Shown here piece by piece: positions 26,133 to 35,811 of a stretch of DNA of 64,000 nt (position 1 is its first letter; each line of letters opens with the position of its first letter). Origin of the DNA: Spirosoma sp. KCTC 42546. GTDB taxonomy: Bacteria > Bacteroidota > Bacteroidia > Cytophagales > Spirosomataceae. Position numbers and translations under genes: made by a program. The notes under the pieces are model-generated. The model did not search any database and was not told where the DNA came from. It saw only the letters and a list, made by a program, of their open reading frames with translations. The DNA is taken from contig NZ_CP041360.1 in assembly GCF_006965485.1 (NCBI RefSeq), forward strand, positions 2,418,001-2,482,000. The letters are read 5' to 3'.

Positions 26133-26140
26133 TACCTTTG
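26133..26140 (+). promoter_or_regulatory. -7 box of the DtxR-type regulator promoter
   Basis: The plus strand reads TACCTTTG, an exact TAnnTTTG match, 52 bases upstream of the regulator start codon and 19 bases beyond the palindrome. Confidence 0.6.
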
Positions 26141-26192
26141 TAAGCAAACTGTTTTGATTTCTTTTGCCGTTCTGCATAAGTAGCCCTAGTCC

Positions 26193-26846
26193 ATGCAATC
26201 ATTCACCGAAGAAAATTACCTGAAGATGATCTATTCACTTGCCAATCGTAGGCAGGGGGAGGTGAGCACGAATGCATTGGCGGAGATGACAGCAACAAAG
26301 GCCGCTTCGGTAACGGATATGTTACGTAAACTTGCTGATAAACAGCTGATTCATTACAAAAAATACCAGGGCGTTCGGTTAACGGAGGAGGGAGAACGAC
26401 TTGCGCTACAGGTAATCCGGCGACATCGGCTCTGGGAAGTTTTTCTGGTCCAGAAACTCGGATTTGGCTGGGATGAAGTCCATGATATTGCGGAAGAATT
26501 AGAGCACATACGTTCAGAAGATTTAGTAGCACGGTTAGATACGTATTTAGGCTGCCCACAGTTTGATCCACACGGCGATCCCATTCCAACGCCCGCCGGT
26601 CAGATGCCCGAAACGGGGTATCGTAAACTGTCGGAAGTGGAAATGGGGGAGGACGTTTGCCTGATGGCAGTGCTTGAACACTCGCCTGAATTTCTGAAAC
26701 ACCTCGATCACTCGAATTTAACCCTCGGCTGTATCGTAACAGTTAACCAAATCAACGTCTTCGACAAATCGGTACTGGTTCAGATCACTAGCGGTCAGAC
26801 GGTGTTCGTTAGCCACGAAGTCGCGAAAAATTTATTGGTGAATTAG
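26193..26846 (+). CDS. DtxR/MntR-family metal-dependent transcriptional regulator
   Basis: The 217-residue protein has an N-terminal winged helix (TEENYLKMIYSLANRRQGEVSTNALAEM), a metal-binding dimerisation region (RHRLWEVFLVQKLGFGWDEVHDIAEELEHI) with the expected His and Glu residues, and a C-terminal FeoA/SH3-like domain at about 150-217. The length fits the three-domain DtxR/IdeR class. Divergence from mntH and the shared palindrome make Mn or Fe control of mntH, plus autoregulation, the likely role. Confidence 0.9.
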   Translation: MQSFTEENYLKMIYSLANRRQGEVSTNALAEMTATKAASVTDMLRKLADKQLIHYKKYQGVRLTEEGERLALQVIRRHRLWEVFLVQKLGFGWDEVHDIAEELEHIRSEDLVARLDTYLGCPQFDPHGDPIPTPAGQMPETGYRKLSEVEMGEDVCLMAVLEHSPEFLKHLDHSNLTLGCIVTVNQINVFDKSVLVQITSGQTVFVSHEVAKNLLVN

Positions 26847-26924
26847 TTTACGGTATTCAGTTTGTGGTATTCGGTGGCTGACGCGAAAGCAATACTCATG
26901 CGCAAGCCACCGAATACCGTAAAC
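26846..26924. repeat. Long inverted repeat, GTTTACGGTATTC family
   Basis: The right arm at 26905-26924 matches GTTTACGGTATTC (26846-26858) and GGTATTCGGTGGCT (26866-26879) on the left. The left arm has a partly duplicated GGTATTC unit. The loop contains GACGCG and ATGCGC. Related elements lie at 40990-41100, 47880-47960 and 63539-63617. Confidence 0.75.
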
Positions 26925-26937
26925 CTTTAAAAGATTT

Positions 26938-28014
26938 ATGAAACTATTAGACGCTTATATACTCAAACGTTTTCTTCAGACCTACATCTTCGTCGTCATG
27001 GTGATTGTGCTGGTGGTTGTGATGATCGACTACACCGAAAAGGTGGACAACTTTCATAAGACGCATGCCCCTGGCAACGAAATTCTGTGGGATTATTACC
27101 TGAATTTTGTTCCGTACTGGGCCAACTACATCAGCCCGCTAATGGTCTTTATCGCCACGGTTTTTCTCACCTCCCGCTTGGCAGCCCGAACCGAGATTAT
27201 TGCTATTCTGAGTACGGGCGTTAGTTTCATTCGCTTCCTGTTTCCGTATGTATTGGGGGCATCGGTATTGGCCGTAGCAACCTATTTTATGGTAAACTAT
27301 GTGATTCCGAAAGCCAACAAAACCCGGATTGCCTTCGAGATAAAATACATCAATGATTCGTTTACTTACTCTGGCCGGAATGTGCATTTGAAAATTGCCC
27401 CTAACACCTATGCCTATCTGGAGAGCTACAATAACCTGAGCAACACGGGCTATAAGTTTACCCTGGAGCGGGTAGAAGGCAATCAACTTAAGCAAAAACT
27501 CACCGCTGATCACATCGAATGGGATGCCAAGAAGAAGAAATGGGCCATTGTGGATTACAAAATCAGGGATATAAACGGTCTGCACGAGTCCCTAACTCCT
27601 GGTACGCGTATGGACACGACACTAAACCTGAAACCCGACGACTTCAGTTCCGATTTTAACCTTTACGAAACCCTCACCCGTCCCGAACTTAACAAGCGTA
27701 TCGAGTTACTGCAAAGTCGTGGTGCTGATGGGGTTGAGACTTATTTAATTGAGAAATACAGCCGGGATACCCGCCCTTTTGCCATTATTATTCTGACGGT
27801 TATTGGGGTTATTATGTCGGCTCGAAAGAGTCGGCGGGGGGTGGGCTGGCAGGTGGCCTTGGGATTCATTCTGGCCTTTACGTACCTGCTGTTTTTTATG
27901 CTGGCCAAAGGCATTGCGGAATCCGGTAACCTCAATCCAATTGTGGCAGTTTGGTTGCCAAACGCTATTTTTGCCTGCATCGGGGTATTGCTGTATAATA
28001 CCATACCGAGGTAA
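26938..28014 (+). CDS. LptF/LptG (YjgP/YjgQ) family permease
   Basis: The 358-residue product opens MKLLDAYILKRFLQTYIFVV, the usual start of YjgP/YjgQ permeases. It has three N-terminal membrane helices, a periplasmic beta-jellyroll-like region at about 125-270 and three C-terminal helices. The family forms the inner-membrane part of the lipopolysaccharide exporter LptB2FG, and 358 residues is the usual length. Whether it is LptF or LptG cannot be decided from sequence alone. Confidence 0.87.
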   Translation: MKLLDAYILKRFLQTYIFVVMVIVLVVVMIDYTEKVDNFHKTHAPGNEILWDYYLNFVPYWANYISPLMVFIATVFLTSRLAARTEIIAILSTGVSFIRFLFPYVLGASVLAVATYFMVNYVIPKANKTRIAFEIKYINDSFTYSGRNVHLKIAPNTYAYLESYNNLSNTGYKFTLERVEGNQLKQKLTADHIEWDAKKKKWAIVDYKIRDINGLHESLTPGTRMDTTLNLKPDDFSSDFNLYETLTRPELNKRIELLQSRGADGVETYLIEKYSRDTRPFAIIILTVIGVIMSARKSRRGVGWQVALGFILAFTYLLFFMLAKGIAESGNLNPIVAVWLPNAIFACIGVLLYNTIPR

Positions 28015-28016
28015 TG

Positions 28017-28107
28017 GTAGTGGAGTGAGTGAAATAAGTGGAGTAAGTATGAGTTGTATGGACTACACTCGTCATACTTACTCCACTTATTTCACTCACT
28101 CCACTAC
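28017..28107. repeat. 36-bp perfect inverted repeat
   Basis: The arms 28017-28052 and 28072-28107 are exact reverse complements, with a 19-base loop, made of GGAGT/GAGTGA-like units. The hairpin fills the gap between the permease and the EamA gene, ending nine bases before the latter's start codon. It could act as a terminator or RNA-stability element; no T-run follows. Confidence 0.92.
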
Positions 28108-28116
28108 TTCACTACT

Positions 28117-29043
28117 ATGCAAAACAAGCCTTCCATTACAGATTATCTGCAACTCCATTTCATTGTCTTGATCTGGGGATTTACGGCTATTCTGGGTAAG
28201 TTATTGGCCCCACTCGATGCATCGGCGGTGGTGTTATTCCGTACACTGCTGGCTGTAGTGGGTATGGGATTCGTATTACTCGGACGTCGACAGAGCTTGC
28301 TGGTTTCCCCAACTGATCGCTGGCGATTACTGGCAACGGGAGGACTGATTGGGCTGCACTGGGTTATGTTTTTTATGGCGGCTCGCTTAGCCAACGTCTC
28401 GGTTTGTCTGGCGGGTATGGCCACCAGCTCGCTTTGGGCTAGTGTGCTGGAACCCCTCGTATTACGTCGGCGGGTGCGAACCATTGAAGTTATATTGGGG
28501 GCTGTGGTCATGGCAGGCCTTTACCTTATTTTTCGTTTTGAGTTCGATAAGGTCGTAGGGTTACTGGTTGCGGTATTTTCGGCCATGTTGTCTTCCCTTT
28601 TTACAATCATAAATAGCCGCTTTACCCAGCGATACAACGCCCTGGTTATCTCCTTTTACGAGATGATTGGTGCGTCGGTGGGGGCGCTTATCCTGTGGCT
28701 GATTGTTAGGGCGAGTGCTCCACCCGATGTGAATCATGTTGTTCAGTATGTACCAGACTCCCTGATGCAATGGGGCTGGCTGCTGGTATTATCCCTGGTG
28801 TGTACCGTATATGCTTATACAGTAGGCGTAGGCCTGTTGCGAAAATTCTCACCGTATATGGCTGTATTAACCGTAAATTTGGAGCCGGTTTATGGGATCT
28901 TACTCGCCGTATTGATTTTTGGCGATACAGAACGAATGACCCTTGGCTTTTATGGTGGCACACTTGTGATTCTGGTGGCCGTATTGGCGTATCCATTTCT
29001 GAATAGCCGATTTACCAAAACACAAGCCACTTTACCCACCTGA
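28117..29043 (+). CDS. EamA-family (DMT superfamily) membrane transporter
   Basis: The start at 28117 is used because an upstream in-frame ATG lies within the inverted repeat. The 308-residue protein has ten predicted membrane helices in two homologous halves, with typical EamA phrases (FIVLIWGFTAILGKLL, PVYGILLAVLIFGD). It probably exports or imports small metabolites; the substrate is not predictable. It is followed 14 bases later by the surface-glycan cluster. Confidence 0.85.
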   Translation: MQNKPSITDYLQLHFIVLIWGFTAILGKLLAPLDASAVVLFRTLLAVVGMGFVLLGRRQSLLVSPTDRWRLLATGGLIGLHWVMFFMAARLANVSVCLAGMATSSLWASVLEPLVLRRRVRTIEVILGAVVMAGLYLIFRFEFDKVVGLLVAVFSAMLSSLFTIINSRFTQRYNALVISFYEMIGASVGALILWLIVRASAPPDVNHVVQYVPDSLMQWGWLLVLSLVCTVYAYTVGVGLLRKFSPYMAVLTVNLEPVYGILLAVLIFGDTERMTLGFYGGTLVILVAVLAYPFLNSRFTKTQATLPT

Positions 29044-29057
29044 CTATACCTGTTATT

Positions 29058-30500
29058 ATGCCCGAATCCATGCCGTTGCTGCGTGTCGTTACTAGTTTGT
29101 TACTTGCTTTTGTAGGCGTGTTAATCGTACCACTCATTGCTCTGGCAACCTTTAATCACCCATCCCCAACCGACGATTATTGTTTTGCCAATACGGCCAT
29201 GCAATATGGTTTCTGGGAAGCACAACAGTTGTATTACGATGGCTGGACAGGGCGTTTCTTTCACAATTTTATTGTTCATACCAATCCACTGGTAATTGGC
29301 TGGTTTGGGGGCTACAAAGTCGTGCCTGTCATTTTTTTAGCTTTATTGATGGGAAGCTTCTATGCACTCGCCAGCCAATGGCTGTATCGGGTGGCTGGAA
29401 CAAGTAGTAGGGTAGCCCTGGCTGCTGGACTGTTTATTGGCTTTATGGCAACGTTGGCCAGTATTCCCGAATATTTGTACTGGTATACCGGCTTGGCTAG
29501 TTACGGCCTCTCAAGTGCATTGTTTCTATTGCTACTCGCTACCATGCTGGCTCACCAGCGACAGGGATTTAGATTTCAACCGGGTTATTTATTGGTGGAG
29601 AGTCTGCTGGTGACTGCCATTATTGGGTCGAGTGAGATGACTATGGTATTGATGCTGTCGGTATTAGGGCTGATAGCATTCGTTGACTTGATTCAGCGTC
29701 GGCGGCTGTCCGGGACGATCGTTTGTTTATTTGTAGTAGCTGGTGTATCGGTGTATTACCTGATGAAAGCTCCTGGCAATGCAATTCGGCTGGGAGGCAA
29801 TCCTAATAGCAGCAATATTCCGTTGACGCTGATTTCTTCATTGCGGTATATGGCTCCTTATATTGCTCAGCAAGTCGTTCGAACACCCTGGTTGCCGCTT
29901 TCACTGTTGTACCTACCCCTTGCCTGGCAACTTACAGGGCCGCGGTTGGCCGGGTCATCAACGTCGGGCTTACCTTCTTATCTGCGTGTACACCCTTTAC
30001 TGGGCATGTTGCACGGCTTTGCCACGATTCTAGCCCTGATCTCATTGCATTTTTACGGTGTTGGAATTGCGCCCATTCCTCGCCTGATCAATGTAGTGAA
30101 CCTGACCTTTTGGCTTAGTTGGATATATAACTTAACGCTTTGGGTGGCGTTTTTGCGCCCGCGTCTTCAACCCGATCGTTTACTGACAAATGCCCGTTCT
30201 GTTGTATATGTCTTGTTGGTCTGGGCACTAGCGTCTGCGTCGGTCGGGCCAGTACTGCCTGTTGTGTACAGTGACTGGCTGAGCGGGCGGGCAGCCCAAT
30301 ACAACCGTGAAATGGAACAACGGTATGCGCAACTAGCCAAGTCCAGTGACCAGACAAGTCTGCTTGCTCCCTTGAGCCACTATCCGGTTTCCTTATTTCT
30401 GGAAGATATCCATGCCGATCCCAAGTACCTATGGAATCGTTGCTGGGCTGATTATTTTCACAAAAAAGCGATCATATTGGCGGAGAAGCCCAAACCATAG
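29058..30500 (+). CDS. Polytopic GT-C-like membrane protein (DUF6056-like)
   Basis: The 480-residue product is almost entirely membrane helices. After the first helix, a loop carries HPSPTDDYCFAN and then YYDGWTGRFFHNF, a DD plus W-x-GR pattern that I associate with DUF6056 proteins and, more broadly, GT-C glycosyltransferases that use lipid-linked sugars. It would act in the inner membrane with its active site facing the periplasm (inference). It is first in a run with two other GT-C-like genes, two GT2 genes and an acyltransferase. Confidence 0.62.
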   Translation: MPESMPLLRVVTSLLLAFVGVLIVPLIALATFNHPSPTDDYCFANTAMQYGFWEAQQLYYDGWTGRFFHNFIVHTNPLVIGWFGGYKVVPVIFLALLMGSFYALASQWLYRVAGTSSRVALAAGLFIGFMATLASIPEYLYWYTGLASYGLSSALFLLLLATMLAHQRQGFRFQPGYLLVESLLVTAIIGSSEMTMVLMLSVLGLIAFVDLIQRRRLSGTIVCLFVVAGVSVYYLMKAPGNAIRLGGNPNSSNIPLTLISSLRYMAPYIAQQVVRTPWLPLSLLYLPLAWQLTGPRLAGSSTSGLPSYLRVHPLLGMLHGFATILALISLHFYGVGIAPIPRLINVVNLTFWLSWIYNLTLWVAFLRPRLQPDRLLTNARSVVYVLLVWALASASVGPVLPVVYSDWLSGRAAQYNREMEQRYAQLAKSSDQTSLLAPLSHYPVSLFLEDIHADPKYLWNRCWADYFHKKAIILAEKPKP

Positions 30501-30513
30501 GCACCGTAATTTT

Positions 30514-32265
30514 ATGAACTTAACGTCTCTACCTAGCTCTCACTTACTACAATCTGATCGGTTGCGAATGTTGGCTTCCGTATTGGTTGGCATCCCCATT
30601 CTATGCTTTTGCGTGATTTTGGTAGCCTATGTGGTCAATGTTCCCTGGATTGATGATATAGATGCGTTTTTGAGTTTTATTATCGGTTATATCGATGCGC
30701 CTACCCTTAGCGAAAAACTTGACTGGTTAATTCGCCCCAACAACGAACACCGGATTCTGATGGGAAAATTAATCACGCTAGCCCTTTATAAATTGACGGG
30801 TATCGTGAGCTATCGTTGGCTGATTTTTGCCGCCTTTACCTTCCTTTTGGGGCTCCTGGGTTTGTTTTACCGCGTATTCCGGTCAATGAATCTACCTCTG
30901 ATGGCGTTTGTACCTGTCTCATTTCTATTATTTCAACCCCAATATTACCTTACCAGTATGTGGGCCATCACTGCTATGCAGCATCAGGTGGTGATTATGA
31001 TGTCCTTTTTAACCATTTATTTAGTAGCAAGTGGTGAGCGCAACCGATTTGGAATTGCATTGGGTGTACAGATATTGACATCGCTCTCAATGAGCAATGG
31101 GCTGTTTGGGTGGATAGCTGGAGCCGTGTTACTAGCCTTGCAGCGGCAGTGGATTCGGTTGATTATCTGGCTTGTAGTAGGCATCGCCACAATCATCTTG
31201 TACTTTCATGATTTCCCGAATGGGCAGGGTAATGAAAACAGTGTTTCTTTCTTTTTAAACTACCCGTATCTGGTATTCTTTGGCTTTTTTACCTTTACAG
31301 GTGGCCTATTCGACTTATTTTCCAAAGCCGATATCCTCTGGCGAAGTGTGCTGCCAACGCTGGCGGGTTTCGTTATTATCCTGACTCTACTGGGGCTGCT
31401 TTGGAGGATGAATGAACCTTTGCTTGGTAGGCGGATCGGCACCTACGAAACCACAAATCGGGCAACGAAAGCACTTTGGAAACGCCGGTATTTTTTTACA
31501 GGCTGCTATATCTTTCTGATGATCAATGCCGTAATCGTAGCCTTTCTACGCCCTCGTTTTGGCTATGATGTGATGCTGATTAGCAACTATATGATTTATC
31601 CGGCAGTACTCGTGATTCTGCTCTATCTGAATATACTGAGCGAACGCCGGTCAGAACCAGTAGCCGTGCTCAACCAGTGGGTTTTGCTTAGCCTGCTGAT
31701 TAGTTTGGTGGTCTGGGGTAACTGGTATCTAGTGAATTTACCGAAAATAGCCTATCGGAAGCATCAGTTGCTAACCTATACCTTTAATCAGAAACACAAT
31801 AAAACCGGACTTGGGCCAAGCTGGGGGAGTCCTTTTTTAGATCTGGCTCAGCGCACGATGAATGAAACGATTCGGAGGGGCATTTATCAGTATCCTGAAG
31901 CCTATTATACGCCATACGAATCACAGCTAATGTCGTTGCCACAAATGAAATCCGATCCAGGCCTAAAACTACACATATCGGGTGGTGGATATAGCTACAT
32001 AGCGGAAACTGACTACAATGTGCTCCCTCAGCCGATTACTGAGGCTGCGATTGTGCTCCAATCAGCACAGCGGACATACCTTTTTCCGTCCGAACTTCCT
32101 TATACGTTTTCTAATTATTATTTGAATCGCCCCATTCGGACTATTAAGGCTGAAATTATTAACCCAACGGTTGCACCGGGGCGCTATCGAGTAGGTATTT
32201 TGATTCCGTCGAGTAGCGAACCTGCTATTCGGTTTAGTAACCAAACCCTGACCGTTCCCGAATAA
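30514..32265 (+). CDS. Polytopic GT-C-like glycosyltransferase candidate, paralogue A
   Basis: The start at 30514 follows the previous stop by 13 bases and gives 583 residues; a longer frame overlaps the previous gene and is rejected. The product has about ten membrane helices. An early outer loop carries PWIDDIDAFLSF, the acidic pair expected of GT-C enzymes, then LIRPNNEHRILMGKLI. A soluble C-terminal region of about 130 residues follows. It is clearly homologous to the gene at 32894. It likely adds a sugar or similar group to a surface glycan (inference). Confidence 0.65.
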   Translation: MNLTSLPSSHLLQSDRLRMLASVLVGIPILCFCVILVAYVVNVPWIDDIDAFLSFIIGYIDAPTLSEKLDWLIRPNNEHRILMGKLITLALYKLTGIVSYRWLIFAAFTFLLGLLGLFYRVFRSMNLPLMAFVPVSFLLFQPQYYLTSMWAITAMQHQVVIMMSFLTIYLVASGERNRFGIALGVQILTSLSMSNGLFGWIAGAVLLALQRQWIRLIIWLVVGIATIILYFHDFPNGQGNENSVSFFLNYPYLVFFGFFTFTGGLFDLFSKADILWRSVLPTLAGFVIILTLLGLLWRMNEPLLGRRIGTYETTNRATKALWKRRYFFTGCYIFLMINAVIVAFLRPRFGYDVMLISNYMIYPAVLVILLYLNILSERRSEPVAVLNQWVLLSLLISLVVWGNWYLVNLPKIAYRKHQLLTYTFNQKHNKTGLGPSWGSPFLDLAQRTMNETIRRGIYQYPEAYYTPYESQLMSLPQMKSDPGLKLHISGGGYSYIAETDYNVLPQPITEAAIVLQSAQRTYLFPSELPYTFSNYYLNRPIRTIKAEIINPTVAPGRYRVGILIPSSSEPAIRFSNQTLTVPE

Positions 32266-32893
32266 CGGAATGCCGAATATACCCTCAACATCAAGAAACT
32301 AAGCTGCTACCGATTGGAAAGTATCGTATAAAGCCTCTATATACTGGTAAAGCACTAGTAAAGTAGTTGATTCTCGTTAAATTTTGTAGTTACCAATAGT
32401 TACTTCACTTGCTTAATGCCTGTTATTATTAACAGGAAGCTGGGATAGATATAGTTTATTTTGGCACAGCGATGCTCCTCTTCGAAGATTCTTTAAGGCA
32501 TTTTTAATTCCGGGGTCAAGTTATTATTAAGTACCTTACTGTTCAATTGAGCTTGATGCTCAATTGAACAGGCCTATTGCGTTTATCATACGCTCTAGAG
32601 TTTGCCTGGAATCAGTGTTGCCAGCTTATTTTTTTATGAAAATTACACTATGTGGACAACTAATCTGAGCCAATAAGCAGACGAAAGTAGTAGTTATTGA
32701 CAAGCTTAATCATAGACGATAGATATCAATTAATAAACTAAATAGAAAGATTTTTTTATAAATTTGTGCCCTAAAATTTCAATTTTTTTATTCATCTTGC
32801 CACTAATGCATGAGTTCTCTACTTAGCATTGAAATGGTATCCAGTTTTGGAAAATGGTCATTCAAGTAGAATGACTACTATCCTTTCAATACT
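32266..32893. other. 628-bp intergenic spacer, AT-rich, with one perfect hairpin
   Basis: No credible gene was seen. The spacer is noticeably more AT-rich than the flanking genes. It contains a 13-bp perfect inverted repeat, TGTTCAATTGAGC (32540-32552) with its complement at 32558-32570 and a 5-base loop. It separates two paralogous genes and probably carries the promoter of the second. Confidence 0.55.
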
Positions 32894-34585
32894 ATGACGT
32901 ACAAATCCAGGTCGCTTCAGCAAAGTGCCCCTTTTTTAATTCTAGTACCAATTGTTTGTTTTTGGGCTTTTCTCTTTGCATATGCGGCTGATATTCCCTG
33001 GATGGATGACATGGAATCGTTCATCTACTTTCAGTTTAGCTTCCTTCGTGCTGATTCCCTATTTACTAAACTAGAGTGGCTACTTAAACCTAATAATGAA
33101 CATCGCATCCTGTTTGCTAAATTAGTAGCGGCTGGAATGCAAGCTCTGACGGGAAGTGTCAATTTTCGCTGGCTGATTTTGATAGCGTCAGTATGGCTTG
33201 TAGGTACTCTCTTTATTTTCTACCGTGTCTTCAAAACCATAAAAGTACCACTCATCGCTTTTTTGCCTGTGGTGCTATTGCTGCTACATCCTCAGTATTA
33301 CCTGATTACGCTGTCGGCAGTAACAAGCTTTCAACATCAAACGACTGTTGCTTTGGTGTTTGCGGTGGCTTATCTGTTAGCTAAGCCGGGCGCCGGGCGA
33401 TTAAGTGGGGCGTTATGTATCGAAATACTTGCGTCTTTTTCTATGAGTAGCGGCCTGTTTGGATGGGTAAGCGGTGCTGCAACGCTACTTGTACAACGTC
33501 GTTTTAAAGAAGCTGCCTTTTGGATAGGTTTCGGTGCTGTTACTATACTTCTGTATGTACATGGTTTTGCCAACTCACAGGGCAACGACACCAGCATGTC
33601 ATTCTTTTTGCAACATCCGCATCTGGTGTTTTTAGGCTTTTTTACATTTTCAGGTGCACTGCTCGACTTTTTTCCTTCTGCGCCCATCTTACCCAGAAGC
33701 ATTCTCCCCACGTTAGCCGGATTTGGACTGACCGGACTATTGCTATGGATGCTAAAACGTATGCTGTTGCCATGGCCCCAGGCAACTACTCAGCCGGATG
33801 CAAGGGCTGTTCGCCGTAATTTTCTGGTTGGCGCTTACGGGTTTATCTTGATCAATGCCGTCATTATTGCCTTTCTGCGCCCCCGATTTGGGTACTCGGT
33901 AATGCTGATCAGTAACTACACCATGTATTCTTCACTGTTCGCTATTCTGCTATATCTGAACGCATTGAGTGAGTTTAGTGCCTGGGAAATTCAGCGAAAA
34001 TGGATAACGGCCGGACTAGCTCTTGGGATCACGGTGTGGTGCGCCATGTATTTTCAAAGCTGGACCCGCGTGGCCGAACGGAAGCAAATGTTTGAGGCCT
34101 TCTCCTTTAACCAAAAACACAATGGAGTAGGCTTAGGGGCAACCCTGGGAACGCCGTTTGCCCCTGCGGCAAAATGGTGGATGGACAGTGCCGTTGCCAT
34201 AGGATTCTATAACTATCCTCCTGCGTTCTATACCCCATACGAACAGGATTTACTGAAACCGGTTGCTGGTCATCCCATTCACTCAATTAACCTGCTTATT
34301 GATGAACAGCCTGACTTCTTTTCCGTTCAGACAGAGGGGTTGCCGGTGCCAGAACACCTGACGAATGCCTGTTTTATTGCAAAATCATCTGAACGAACGT
34401 ACCTCTTTCCTGTTCCAACATTATTTAACCCTACGTCTTTTTTTCTGGGGCGTAAAGTGCCTACGTTGAGAGCACAGTTATTGAAAACCTCGCTCTATCC
34501 TGGTACCTATCAATTAGGTATTTTAATGACTCCCGTGTCTGGCCCAGCTATTCAATACCTTGATCAACATATTACGATCCGGTAG
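32894..34585 (+). CDS. Polytopic GT-C-like glycosyltransferase candidate, paralogue B
   Basis: The 563-residue product aligns with the 30514 product along its whole length: IPWMDDMESFIYF, LLKPNNEHRILFAKLV, FLRPRFGYSVMLISNYTMY, and a C-terminal YTPYEQDLL segment. It has about ten membrane helices and a soluble tail. The conserved PNNEHRI and FLRPRFGY blocks are probably part of the active site. The pair looks like an old tandem duplication, since identity is moderate. Confidence 0.65.
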   Translation: MTYKSRSLQQSAPFLILVPIVCFWAFLFAYAADIPWMDDMESFIYFQFSFLRADSLFTKLEWLLKPNNEHRILFAKLVAAGMQALTGSVNFRWLILIASVWLVGTLFIFYRVFKTIKVPLIAFLPVVLLLLHPQYYLITLSAVTSFQHQTTVALVFAVAYLLAKPGAGRLSGALCIEILASFSMSSGLFGWVSGAATLLVQRRFKEAAFWIGFGAVTILLYVHGFANSQGNDTSMSFFLQHPHLVFLGFFTFSGALLDFFPSAPILPRSILPTLAGFGLTGLLLWMLKRMLLPWPQATTQPDARAVRRNFLVGAYGFILINAVIIAFLRPRFGYSVMLISNYTMYSSLFAILLYLNALSEFSAWEIQRKWITAGLALGITVWCAMYFQSWTRVAERKQMFEAFSFNQKHNGVGLGATLGTPFAPAAKWWMDSAVAIGFYNYPPAFYTPYEQDLLKPVAGHPIHSINLLIDEQPDFFSVQTEGLPVPEHLTNACFIAKSSERTYLFPVPTLFNPTSFFLGRKVPTLRAQLLKTSLYPGTYQLGILMTPVSGPAIQYLDQHITIR

Positions 34586-34619
34586 ACTGGGAAACTTACT
34601 TAGATAAACTTGTACCATC

Positions 34620-35642
34620 ATGAACGAGATGCCGATGTACTCTTCCTTTGTCTCCGTTATCATTCCCTGCTATAACGAACAGCAGGTACTTAGCGAGACG
34701 TATACCCGGCTGACGCAGGTGATGCAAGCCCATTTTACGCGTTATGAATTGATCTTCATTAATGACGGAAGTCGTGATGCGACTCTGCCCATCCTGAAAA
34801 TCATGGCGGCAGAAGATCCCAACATCTGTATTATTTCGTTTTCCCGAAATTTCGGACATCAACCGGCTGTTTCGGCAGGCATTGCTAACTGTCGGGGCGA
34901 AGTGGCTGTGATTATTGATGCAGATTTGCAGGACCCTCCCGAGCTGATTCCTGATATGGTGAAGCTTTGGAAAGAAAAAGACTGTAATGTAGTCTATGCG
35001 GTACGAAGCAACCGGGAGGGGGAAACCTATTTTAAAAAACTGACTGCCAAGGCTTTTTACCGGATCATCAATTATTTAGCTGAAGTGCCCTTGCCAGCCG
35101 ATACGGGTGACTTTCGACTTATCGACCGCAAAATTATTAACGCCTTTAACCAGCTATCCGAGCACAATAAATACATCCGGGGGCTGATTAGCTGGGTAGG
35201 TTTCAAACAGGAGCCAATTTATTACCAGAGAGCAGAACGATTTGCTGGAAAGACAAAATACTCGCTGGGCAAAATGTTGAAGTTTGCTCACACGAGTCTA
35301 CTCTATTTTAGCCATAAACCACTTAGAATGGCTTCATCGCTGGGCGTAATCAGCGTTGGAATAGCTATGGTGCTGTTGGGTTGGGTAGTGTATAATATTA
35401 TTTTTCTGCCTAATCAGCTTGTGCATGGATGGGCATCATTGCTCATTGTAATTATGTTTTTTGGGGGAATACAGATGCTTACGATCGGTGTACTGGGTGA
35501 ATATATTAGTTCGATTTTTGATGAAATTAAAAACCGGCCAGAATTTATAATTGACGAACGCATCAATTTTTTGCCTGATACGGTAGAAGAAAAAACGCTG
35601 GGTTTGCTAAAAAACCAACCAACAAACTGGCAAGCCATCTAA
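34620..35642 (+). CDS. GT2 family glycosyltransferase, DPM1/GtrB-like
   Basis: The 340-residue product has a GT-A domain (SVIIPCYNEQQVL, then FINDGSRDATL and DADLQDPPEL, the metal-binding DxD region) and two C-terminal membrane helices at about 240-300. This matches polyprenyl-phosphate glycosyltransferases such as GtrB and DPM1-like enzymes, which load a sugar onto undecaprenyl phosphate at the inner membrane. The GT-C-like proteins upstream are natural users of such a donor. Confidence 0.88.
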   Translation: MNEMPMYSSFVSVIIPCYNEQQVLSETYTRLTQVMQAHFTRYELIFINDGSRDATLPILKIMAAEDPNICIISFSRNFGHQPAVSAGIANCRGEVAVIIDADLQDPPELIPDMVKLWKEKDCNVVYAVRSNREGETYFKKLTAKAFYRIINYLAEVPLPADTGDFRLIDRKIINAFNQLSEHNKYIRGLISWVGFKQEPIYYQRAERFAGKTKYSLGKMLKFAHTSLLYFSHKPLRMASSLGVISVGIAMVLLGWVVYNIIFLPNQLVHGWASLLIVIMFFGGIQMLTIGVLGEYISSIFDEIKNRPEFIIDERINFLPDTVEEKTLGLLKNQPTNWQAI

Positions 35643-35811
35643 ATCTGGCTATACAAAAATTGACTCTAACCTACCTATCGCTTCAGAGTAGCAAGCTGAT
35701 TGGTATGCTATTGGGTGAATAGTCTGGCTGATTTTGAGAGTAAGATACCTGGCTAATTTGGCGATCAGATCGTGACCGCTCCTTAAGAAACTAGTGAGTT
35801 TTCTCCCCCCA

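Noticed and set aside
30412..30513. Earlier start for the GT-C-like gene at 30514
   Set aside because: It would overlap the preceding gene by about 90 bases, and the added residues are basic and unlike a membrane-protein start.
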